Source of the DNA: CS2-K091 sp035527155
Lineage (GTDB): Bacteria; Planctomycetota; Phycisphaerae; Sedimentisphaerales; Anaerobacaceae
Reading direction: 5' to 3'
DNA: 11,406 nt
Assembly (NCBI GenBank): GCA_035527155.1
Contig: DATLBB010000279.1
Coordinates: forward strand, 1 to 11,406
Position 1 is the first letter of the stretch. Every line of letters begins with the position of its first letter. This document shows positions 1 to 5,805 of the stretch, piece after piece. The notes under the pieces were generated by a model. That model saw only the letters and a list, made by a program, of their open reading frames with translations. It did not search any database and was not told the DNA's origin. Made by a program: the position numbers and the translations under genes.

Positions 1-39
1 AGCAGCAAATTTGGCTTGACGAATAGATGTAGCTTTCAT
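1..39 (-). CDS. Possible 5' end of a divergent gene (partial, unknown product)
   Basis: Reading leftward from an ATG at 39-37, thirteen open codons (MKATSIRQAKFAA) run to the window edge. A purine-rich AAAGGA lies about 9 nt upstream of this ATG on the minus strand, a plausible ribosome binding site. The N-terminal residues are basic but too few to assign a family. Against it, a candidate promoter for argB (16-44) overlaps this stretch, so it may be non-coding. No function is proposed. Confidence 0.35.
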   Translation of the reverse strand, partial: MKATSIRQAKFAA

Positions 40-44
40 AGACT
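16..44 (+). promoter_or_regulatory. Candidate sigma-70-type promoter for the arg cluster
   Basis: TTGACG at 16-21 matches the -35 consensus at five of six positions. After a 17-nt spacer comes TAGACT at 39-44, which matches the -10 consensus at four of six. Transcription would start near position 50, leaving a leader of about 33 nt before the argB GTG. It overlaps the possible divergent coding start at 39, which lowers confidence. No ARG-box operator was recognised. Confidence 0.4.
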
Positions 45-71
45 CATTTCCTTTGTTTAATTGCTGTTTTT

Positions 72-76
72 AGGGA
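72..76 (+). promoter_or_regulatory. Ribosome binding site deciding the argB GTG start
   Basis: AGGGA at 72-76 lies 7 nt before the GTG at 84. An ATG at 79-81 is closer but out of frame with ArgB, and the next in-frame ATG (126) would remove the N-terminal helix typical of the family. The site therefore supports the GTG. Confidence 0.6.
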
Positions 77-83
77 TTATGCA

Positions 84-962
84 GTGGAAGAAGCTATTGC
101 AAAAGCTGGTGCCCTCATCGAGGCGATGGAGTATATCCGCAGCTTTCGCGGCCGAATCGTCGTCGTAAAGCTCGGCGGAAGCGTCCTCGACGACACCTCC
201 CTGCGAAAAAAGCTGCTGACCGATGTTGCCTTTATGGCCACGGTCGGAATGCAGCCGATTATCGTCCACGGCGGCGGAAAGGCAATCACAAGGGCAATGA
301 ACGAGGCGGGTCTCGAGCCCGTCTGGGTACAGGGCCGACGATATACCGACCAGCGGACACTGACGATAGCAGAGCATACGTTGGTACAGACAATCAATAC
401 GCCCATCTGCGAGACCCTCACTGAGCTGGACTGCCGGCCTATGGGCCTGCATTCGCTCAGCAGTTGCGTTTTGTTTGCAGAGCCATTAAGACTGACAAGC
501 GAAGACGGACGCAAGCTCGACCTCGGATTGGTTGGACAGGTTGTTGATGTCAACGCGAAATTGTTAAAGACGCTCTGCGCCGACGGCACTATACCCGTGA
601 TTGCCTCGGTGGCCAAAGACAGGGCGGGCGGCAAGTTAAATGTCAACGCCGACAGCGCCGCCGGCAAGGTCACCGCGGCAGTCGTAGCTGAAAAGCTCGT
701 CGTCGTAAGTGACACACACGGAATACTGACCGACCTCGAGGACCCGGACAGCAGAGTTTCAAGCGCCGACGAAACGCAGATTAAGGAAATGATTGAATCA
801 GGTACTATCACCGGCGCAATGCTGCCCAAGGTCGGTGCCTGCCTGACGGCCCTCGACGCCGGCGTCAAAAAGGCGCATATTATCGACGGCCGAATACAGC
901 ATTCGCTGCTCTTGGAAATTTATACCGACAAAGGAATAGGGACACAAATAATTAAGGAATAA
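84..962 (+). CDS. argB: Acetylglutamate kinase
   Basis: ArgB phosphorylates N-acetylglutamate with ATP, the second and usually controlled step of arginine biosynthesis in the cytoplasm. The 292-residue product has the amino-acid-kinase fold signatures: VVVKLGGS with K29, the substrate-loop HGGG at 62-65, NVNADSAAG at 186-194, and a GAMLPK segment with K249 near the ATP phosphates. A closing AHIIDGR-type segment and GIGTQI tail are also present. The first 25 residues resemble the extra N-terminal helix (IEAMEYIRSFRG) that in arginine-sensitive homologues links dimers into a hexameric ring, so feedback inhibition by arginine is likely; that is inferred from the family. HGGG is followed by KAI rather than the more usual PQI. 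The GTG start is chosen for its ribosome binding site and full family length. The gene leads the argB-argD-argF run. Confidence 0.96.
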   Translation: MEEAIAKAGALIEAMEYIRSFRGRIVVVKLGGSVLDDTSLRKKLLTDVAFMATVGMQPIIVHGGGKAITRAMNEAGLEPVWVQGRRYTDQRTLTIAEHTLVQTINTPICETLTELDCRPMGLHSLSSCVLFAEPLRLTSEDGRKLDLGLVGQVVDVNAKLLKTLCADGTIPVIASVAKDRAGGKLNVNADSAAGKVTAAVVAEKLVVVSDTHGILTDLEDPDSRVSSADETQIKEMIESGTITGAMLPKVGACLTALDAGVKKAHIIDGRIQHSLLLEIYTDKGIGTQIIKE

Positions 963-981
963 CGAGTGTTATGGACGCTCT

Positions 982-1002
982 GTGGTCTGGAACCCGTACC
1001 AC
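982..1002 (+). other. Small inverted repeat between argB and argD
   Basis: GTGGT at 982-986 is the exact complement of ACCAC at 998-1002, with an 11-nt loop that itself contains GG and CC. A 5-bp stem without a T-run is too weak to call a terminator. It could be a minor processing or translational element, or chance. Confidence 0.25.
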
Positions 1003-1035
1003 TAAGTCACGAACCACGAGATACGAATTATGAAT
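1000..1035 (+). repeat. Degenerate heptamer array running into the argD start codon
   Basis: The units CACTAAG (1000-1006), then one T, then CACGAAC (1008-1014), CACGAGA (1015-1021), TACGAAT (1022-1028) and TATGAAT (1029-1035) form quasi-tandem 7-mers with the consensus YAYGAAY. The last unit contains the argD ATG at 1030. No convincing ribosome binding site is seen here beyond a GAG at 1018-1020. The array occupies most of the 3' half of the 67-bp argB-argD spacer. Confidence 0.5.
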
Positions 1036-2214
1036 ACACAGGAAACGATTGATTTGTTTGATAAATATGTTATCGGCAACTATCCCCGTTTGCCGCGAGT
1101 CATCATCAAAGGCCAAGGCTGCTACATGTTCGATGCCGACGGCAACAAGATACTTGATATGTTTCCCGGCTGGGCGGTCAGCGCTATAGGCCATTGTCAT
1201 CCGAAGGTCGTAGAAGCCATCCGCAGCCAGGCTTCCGAGCTTCTGCACATCGACAATACCTTCTACTCGGAACCCCAGGGCAAATTAGCAAAGCTTTTAA
1301 GCGAACGCGCATTCGGCGGCAAATCCTTCTTCTGCAACAGCGGTGCCGAGGCCAACGAGGCGGCACTGAAACTGGCACGCCTGCACACGCCCCAGCAAAA
1401 ATATAAATTCATCACCACCGAGGGAAGCTTCCACGGCCGAACTTTTGCCACCTTGACGGCAACTGCCCAGCCAAAGCATCATGAAGGCCTGCTGCCGCTG
1501 CTGCCGGGTTTTATTTATGTCCCGTTTAATGATATTGAGGCACTCGAAGCCGCATTCACCGATGAAGTCGCTGCAGTTATGGTTGAGCCAATCCAGGGCG
1601 AAGGCGGTATAAATATCCCGGACAAAGAATATCTGCAGGCGATCCGCCGGCTCTGCGACGAAAATGGAGCGCTTGTGATTTTCGACGAAGTAACAACAGG
1701 ATTAGGCAGGACCGGCAAATGGTTCGCGTATCAGCATTTCGATGTCACCCCGGACATTATGACTATGGCAAAGGCACTCGGCGGAGGCGTCGCTATTGGT
1801 GCCATGATGGCCAAAGAAGAAGTGGCCGCCTCGCTTGTCCCCGGCAAACACGCCACCACATTTGGCGGCAGCGCTTTGGTCTGTGCGGCGGCAGTCGCAG
1901 TTATCGAGGCAATAGAAGAAGAAAATCTGCTGGAAAACGCCGTAAACATGGGCCAATACGCTAAAGAAAAGCTCGAACAATTAAAGCAAAAACATTCCAT
2001 TATTGACCATGTCCGCAGCGTCGGCCTGATGATTGGCGTTCAATTAACAAGCTCCGGTTCGCAAATAGTCGATAAGTGCCTGCAGAATGGCCTGCGGATA
2101 AACTGCACACAGGGAACGGTACTGCGGTTTATGCCGCCAATGATTGTAAATAAGAGCCAGATAGACCAGGCCATAGATATCCTTGATAATGTTTTGACGG
2201 AGAGCCCAAAGTGA
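1030..2214 (+). CDS. argD: Acetylornithine aminotransferase
   Basis: A class III pyridoxal-phosphate aminotransferase that converts N-acetylglutamate semialdehyde to N-acetylornithine using glutamate as donor, the fourth step of arginine synthesis. The 394-residue length is normal for ArgD. Visible family marks are an N-terminal DGNKILDM stretch with GHCHP, the phosphate-binding CNSGAEANEAALKLAR region, VEPIQGEGGI, FDEVTTGLGRTG with D219 contacting the cofactor ring nitrogen, and MAKALGGG with K248 as the expected Schiff-base lysine. The neighbouring argB and argF favour ArgD over the related GABA or ornithine aminotransferases. The start is the ATG inside the heptamer array, with only a weak GAG upstream. 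The stop overlaps the argF GTG by 4 bp, pointing to translational coupling. Confidence 0.94.
   Translation: MNTQETIDLFDKYVIGNYPRLPRVIIKGQGCYMFDADGNKILDMFPGWAVSAIGHCHPKVVEAIRSQASELLHIDNTFYSEPQGKLAKLLSERAFGGKSFFCNSGAEANEAALKLARLHTPQQKYKFITTEGSFHGRTFATLTATAQPKHHEGLLPLLPGFIYVPFNDIEALEAAFTDEVAAVMVEPIQGEGGINIPDKEYLQAIRRLCDENGALVIFDEVTTGLGRTGKWFAYQHFDVTPDIMTMAKALGGGVAIGAMMAKEEVAASLVPGKHATTFGGSALVCAAAVAVIEAIEEENLLENAVNMGQYAKEKLEQLKQKHSIIDHVRSVGLMIGVQLTSSGSQIVDKCLQNGLRINCTQGTVLRFMPPMIVNKSQIDQAIDILDNVLTESPK
2199..2204 (+). promoter_or_regulatory. Ribosome binding site for argF inside the argD end
   Basis: GGAGAG lies 6 nt before the argF GTG at 2211 and within the last codons of argD. It supports the GTG start and coupled translation of the overlapping pair. 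Confidence 0.6.
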
Positions 2215-3122
2215 AAGATTTTCTCTCTATTAGTGATTATACCACCGAGATGCTCAAAGACTTGCTGCGGACAAGCGTTAGACTGAAGAGTTTATACAGC
2301 GTCGGCGGAACCGACTTATGTCTTTCCGGCAAAGTCCTCGCAATGCTTTTCGAAAAACCCAGCCTGCGAACCAGAATCAGCTTCCAGGTCGCAATGACCG
2401 ACCTTGATGGAAGTGCAATCTACGTCAAGCCCGAAGACATCGGCGGCATCGGAAAACGCGAGCCAATCAAGGATATGGCAAGGGTCCTGAGCCGATATGT
2501 GGATGGAATAATGGCACGAACATTCGAACACTCTACTATCACCGAACTGGCTCAGTTCGCAACCTTGCCCGTAATAAATGCCCTCACCGACTGGCTGCAC
2601 CCCTGCCAGGCAATGGCCGACGTACTCACAATTCAGGAGCACTGTGAAGATTTGGAAGGCGTCAAGATCGCCTTCATCGGTGATGGCAATAACGTTGCTC
2701 GCTCCCTCGCATTTGCCTGCGCAAAGCTGGGTATGAAAATGGTCGTCGCTTCCCCAGCCGGTTACCAGCTCGACGCAGAATCAATACAAAAGGCTAACCG
2801 GATTACCGCCGACACCGTTACCCAGATAAGCGACCCCGCACGGGCTGTCGCTGATGCCAATATAGTTTATACCGACACCTGGGTCAGTATGGGTCAGGAG
2901 CAGGAAAAGCAGAAACGCTGTGCGGACTTCGCAGGCTTTCAGGTAAACGCCGAGCTGCTCAAATCCGCGCCGCCTGATGCCAAAATTATGCACTGTTTAC
3001 CTGCTAATCGCGGCCTCGAAATCACCGATGATGTTGTCGAGTCACCCAATTCGATTATATTCGACCAGGCCGAAAACCGACTACACTTCCAGCGGGCCTT
3101 GTTAAAGAAACTGTTAAGCTGA
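2211..3122 (+). CDS. argF: Ornithine carbamoyltransferase
   Basis: ArgF joins carbamoyl phosphate to ornithine to make citrulline, the sixth step of arginine synthesis. The 303-residue protein carries the carbamoyl-phosphate loop SLRTR at 51-55 (usually STRTR, so Thr is replaced by Leu), HPCQ at 130-133, the ornithine-binding DTWVSMG at 222-228, and HCLPA with C262 at 261-265. HPCQ, SMG and HCLP together separate ornithine from aspartate carbamoyltransferases. The GTG start overlaps the argD TGA and has a good ribosome binding site. The next gene begins only 7 bp after the stop, so the downstream methyltransferase may be read from the same transcript. Whether this is the sole anabolic enzyme cannot be judged from the window. 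Confidence 0.95.
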   Translation: MKDFLSISDYTTEMLKDLLRTSVRLKSLYSVGGTDLCLSGKVLAMLFEKPSLRTRISFQVAMTDLDGSAIYVKPEDIGGIGKREPIKDMARVLSRYVDGIMARTFEHSTITELAQFATLPVINALTDWLHPCQAMADVLTIQEHCEDLEGVKIAFIGDGNNVARSLAFACAKLGMKMVVASPAGYQLDAESIQKANRITADTVTQISDPARAVADANIVYTDTWVSMGQEQEKQKRCADFAGFQVNAELLKSAPPDAKIMHCLPANRGLEITDDVVESPNSIIFDQAENRLHFQRALLKKLLS

Positions 3123-3129
3123 CTAAACA

Positions 3130-4416
3130 ATGACAAATCATAAAATAATTATTGGTGATTCAAGATGGATGACAGAAGTACCTGATGAATCTATTCATCT
3201 TGTTATTACATCCCCACCCTATTGGCAACTAAAGGATTATGGAAATGGCGAACAAATAGGTTTCAATGATAGTTATGAAGATTATATCAATAATCTCAAT
3301 ATTGTCTGGAGCCAATGCAACAGAGTCTTAAACAAGGGTTGTCGTTTATGTGTGAATATCGGCGATCAGTTTGCCCGCTCTGTTTATTATGGAAGATACA
3401 AGGTTATTCCTATAAGAACTGAAATCATAAAGTTTTGTGAAACCATAGGCTTTGACTATATGGGGGCAGTTATCTGGCAAAAGGTCACGACCTGTAACAC
3501 TACTGGCGGCGCAACAATAATGGGATCATTTCCTTTCCCAAGAAATGGAATCCTAAAAATTGATTATGAATTTATTCTGATTTTCAAAAAGCATGGTACC
3601 TCGCCGAGGGTCAGCAAAGAAATTAAAGAAAAATCAAAAATGACAATAAAGGAATGGAACCAATTTTTTGCCGGCCATTGGAATATCCCGGGGGAGAAAC
3701 AAGATAAGCATTTAGCGGTGTTCCCTGAAGAGATACCCCGCCGGTTAATCAAAATGTTCAGTTTTGTAAATGACACGGTTCTTGACCCATTCCTCGGAAG
3801 CGGCACAACTTCTTTGGCCGCCAGAAAACTTGAGAGAAACTCTATCGGATATGAGATAAACCCCGAATTTCAGCCGCTAATTAAAGAAAAGCTCAGCATA
3901 CACCAAAAAACAATCTTCAAAGATGCTGATTTCGAGATAATCAGGCAGAATAAAGCAGATACTGACTATAAAGAAGCGGCCAAAAAATTACCTTACACTT
4001 TCAAAGACCCTGTCAAATTTGACAAGAAAGTTGATCCTCGGAAGTTACAGTTTGGGTCGAAAATTAATAATCAAAATTCCAGGAGAGAGAAATACTATCC
4101 TGTAAAAGACATAATTTCTCCAGACCGATTGGTTATCGGGGATGGGCTGAAAGTGAGACTGCTAGGGGTGAAAGAAAAAGCCGAAACGAGTAACAAAGCA
4201 ATTCAATTTTTGAGGGATAAAACCCGTGGACAAAAGGTTTTTATGAAGTTTGATGCTATAAAACATGATCAGGATAACAACTTGCTTTGCTATTTATATC
4301 TGCAGAACAAAACGTTTCTAAATGCCCATCTGATAAAAAAGGGATTGGCCGATGTTGATACTTCGTTTGATTATAAATTCAAGGAGAAGTTTGTAACAGC
4401 AGGAGAGAGAAACTAG
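3130..4416 (+). CDS. N4-cytosine-type DNA methyltransferase with SNase-like C-terminal domain
   Basis: A 428-residue beta-class DNA methyltransferase: the catalytic motif TSPPYW (27-32) precedes the S-adenosylmethionine-binding motif DPFLGSGTT (219-227). SPPYW fits modification of the exocyclic amine of cytosine (N4). A conserved-looking MGSFPFPRNGI segment at 131-141 and DYEFILIFKK at 145-154 lie between them. A charged linker (about 260-328) is followed by about 330-420, which resembles a staphylococcal-nuclease OB fold: VIGDGLKVRLLGV, a helix with AIQFL, then LCYLYLQN and NAHLIKKGLADV. R343 matches the first catalytic arginine of that family, but the second (in a GR position) is replaced by N384 and the usual DTPE is KEKAE, so nuclease activity is unlikely. 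It should protect host sites from the endonuclease encoded next. No clear ribosome binding site was seen. The gene is AT-richer than argF or rdgB, suggesting transfer. The exact target is unproven; the partner suggests CTAG. Confidence 0.88.
   Translation: MTNHKIIIGDSRWMTEVPDESIHLVITSPPYWQLKDYGNGEQIGFNDSYEDYINNLNIVWSQCNRVLNKGCRLCVNIGDQFARSVYYGRYKVIPIRTEIIKFCETIGFDYMGAVIWQKVTTCNTTGGATIMGSFPFPRNGILKIDYEFILIFKKHGTSPRVSKEIKEKSKMTIKEWNQFFAGHWNIPGEKQDKHLAVFPEEIPRRLIKMFSFVNDTVLDPFLGSGTTSLAARKLERNSIGYEINPEFQPLIKEKLSIHQKTIFKDADFEIIRQNKADTDYKEAAKKLPYTFKDPVKFDKKVDPRKLQFGSKINNQNSRREKYYPVKDIISPDRLVIGDGLKVRLLGVKEKAETSNKAIQFLRDKTRGQKVFMKFDAIKHDQDNNLLCYLYLQNKTFLNAHLIKKGLADVDTSFDYKFKEKFVTAGERN
4401..4409 (+). 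promoter_or_regulatory. Ribosome binding site deciding the endonuclease GTG start
   Basis: A purine run beginning AGGAG at 4401 ends about 6 nt before the GTG at 4416. That GTG shares its first base with the methyltransferase stop TAG. The site lies inside the methyltransferase coding end, consistent with coupled translation of the pair. Confidence 0.6.
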
Positions 4417-5117
4417 TGGACAAAGAATGGATATCAGGTAGGGAAGGGAGAAATCTCAAGTTCAAAAGGGAGGCTCTACTGAATTATGCTTTGAACCGCT
4501 GGGCGCTCAATAAGGCGCACAGTGTCGGGCCTACTTCTGAATTGATCAGAAAATGTGCACCCAAAAGATTTGAGCAATGGGATACTTTTTATTTTAACAA
4601 TGCCACACAAAGGAAAAGAAATGGCGTCAAGGTAACACGAGAATATATCACAGATTTAGGAAGAAGGCTTTATGTGAAACTCTCAGAAGTAGTTCAAAAT
4701 GAATTAGAATCCATTGAGGAGCAGGAATGTATTGACTACGTCTATAATCTTGTTCTCAACAGGACCTACGAGGGCTACAGAGCGGAAGTAGACACAGTAT
4801 ATGGCCAGTTAGAGTCGAGGTTAGAGGTTAAAATTCACCCTGCTCCGGACGAATGGGATAGAACTTACAATGTGGATTTTTATATTCAGGTGGGAGACAA
4901 ATATATAGGGCTGCAAATCAAACCTATATCCTCGGGTTTGGCATTAGACCAATATCAGTGGGACAAAATGCACGAGGTGAATCATAAGAAATTTGAAAAG
5001 AAATTTGGGGGCAAAGTTTTCTTTGTCTACTCTGTAAAGTCTGGCAAAAAGAAAGAAATATATAACACTGAAGTGATTGAAGAGATTAAAAACGAAATTA
5101 AAAGATTACAGAATTGA
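4416..5117 (+). CDS. Putative MjaI-family type II restriction endonuclease
   Basis: A 233-residue soluble protein with no membrane segment, sharing one base with the methyltransferase stop codon. That arrangement suggests the cutting partner of a type II restriction-modification pair. The body has an NRTYEGY segment at 115-121 and acidic E119 and E124. Next comes VDFYI with D154, then GLQIKP with Q167 and K169, which together read as a PD-(D/E)xK core of the D...QxK variety. The YEGY segment and the DFYI...GLQIKP ending match my memory of the MjaI restriction endonuclease family, whose founder cuts CTAG; this was not searched. The very basic N-terminus (residues 8-20, 45-75) could contact DNA. 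The GTG start is supported by a strong ribosome binding site. Like the methyltransferase it is AT-rich compared with the flanking genes. If the family call is wrong, it would still most likely be a nuclease because of its partner. Confidence 0.7.
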   Translation: MDKEWISGREGRNLKFKREALLNYALNRWALNKAHSVGPTSELIRKCAPKRFEQWDTFYFNNATQRKRNGVKVTREYITDLGRRLYVKLSEVVQNELESIEEQECIDYVYNLVLNRTYEGYRAEVDTVYGQLESRLEVKIHPAPDEWDRTYNVDFYIQVGDKYIGLQIKPISSGLALDQYQWDKMHEVNHKKFEKKFGGKVFFVYSVKSGKKKEIYNTEVIEEIKNEIKRLQN

Positions 5118-5129
5118 AAACCATTAACC

Positions 5130-5753
5130 ATGGCTATAACAAAAAAGATTCTTGTCGCTACTACTAATGCCGGCAAAATCGCTGAATTGAGGGCTTGTCT
5201 CGACGCCGATGTTCAGTGGCTTAGCCTGGCCCGTTTCCCCGGCATTGCCGAAGTCAAAGAGGACGGCTTCACTTTTACCGCAAATGCCTGCAAAAAAGCT
5301 ATCGGCTACGCCAAAGCGACCGGCCTGTGGACCATCGCCGATGATTCCGGCCTGGCAATCGACGCCCTACAGGGCGGTCCCGGCATCGAATCGGCGAGAT
5401 TCTGCGGCAGTAAAAGCAGGAATAGAAAGCTGATAGACCGTCAAAACATTGAAAAGGTCTTGACACTTCTTGAAGGTGTGCCTCATAAAATAAGAACAGC
5501 AAGATTTGTCTGCTGCCTGTGTCTGGCAACTCCTGAGGAAATCTTGGTCCAGACTCAGGGGACACTCGAAGGCTTTATAATCGATAGAACAATCGGAAAA
5601 AATGGCTTCGGCTACGACCCGGTTTTCTTTGTCCCGAGATTAGGCAAGACCATCGCCCAATTGACACCTGAACAAAAAAACGCAATCTCACACCGCGGCA
5701 TAGCACTACGAAAATTAAACCCTCTCCTCAACAAGCTCTTAAAAAGAGTTTGA
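5130..5753 (+). CDS. rdgB: XTP/dITP diphosphatase (RdgB/HAM1 family)
   Basis: The enzyme hydrolyses non-canonical purine triphosphates (dITP, XTP, ITP) to monophosphate and pyrophosphate, keeping deaminated bases out of DNA and RNA. The 207-residue protein shows the family marks: a nucleotide-binding TTNAGKIAEL at 11-20, ADDSGL with the catalytic D72, GGPGIESARF, GKNGFGYDPVFFVP, and AQLTPEQKNAISHRG near the C-terminus. One departure is that the common ENA following the TF motif reads ANA (A51), although E44, which aligns with another conserved glutamate, is present. The start ATG lies 12 bp after the endonuclease stop with no obvious ribosome binding site. A hairpin just downstream (5760-5792) probably ends the transcript. 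Base composition returns here to that of the arg genes. Confidence 0.93.
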   Translation: MAITKKILVATTNAGKIAELRACLDADVQWLSLARFPGIAEVKEDGFTFTANACKKAIGYAKATGLWTIADDSGLAIDALQGGPGIESARFCGSKSRNRKLIDRQNIEKVLTLLEGVPHKIRTARFVCCLCLATPEEILVQTQGTLEGFIIDRTIGKNGFGYDPVFFVPRLGKTIAQLTPEQKNAISHRGIALRKLNPLLNKLLKRV

Positions 5754-5759
5754 CGATTT

Positions 5760-5792
5760 TAACAGTCTCGTTTTTGTCGAAACGGGATGTTA
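5760..5792. terminator. Hairpin between convergent genes, likely bidirectional terminator
   Basis: TAACA at 5760-5764 pairs with TGTTA at 5788-5792, and TCTCGTTT at 5766-5773 pairs with AAACGGGA at 5780-5787 (one G-T wobble). One unpaired G (5765) and a 6-nt loop complete a stem of 13 pairs. It fills most of the 52-bp gap between rdgB and the convergent exported protein. No long T-run follows on the plus strand, and only a short one (TAAAA) on the minus strand, so intrinsic termination may be imperfect. Confidence 0.55.
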
Positions 5793-5805
5793 CCGCCGCG
5801 AGTCG

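Noticed and set aside
64..111. Minus-strand promoter for the possible divergent gene (TTGCAA, 17-nt spacer, TAATCC)
   Set aside because: The -10 match is poor and it lies inside the argB 5' region; it was not strong enough to list.
1000..1035. CRISPR-like or MITE-like array
   Set aside because: The units are 7 bp with no spacers and no terminal inverted repeats, so neither type fits.
4072..4416. Active thermonuclease function for the methyltransferase C-terminus
   Set aside because: At least one catalytic arginine and the DTPE segment of the SNase family are not conserved, so only an SNase-like fold is claimed.
3110..5135. Target-site duplication or mobile element ends around the restriction-modification pair
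   Set aside because: Comparing 3116-3130 with 5115-5131 shows only short AT-rich resemblance (AACAATG versus AACCATG), not a convincing direct repeat.
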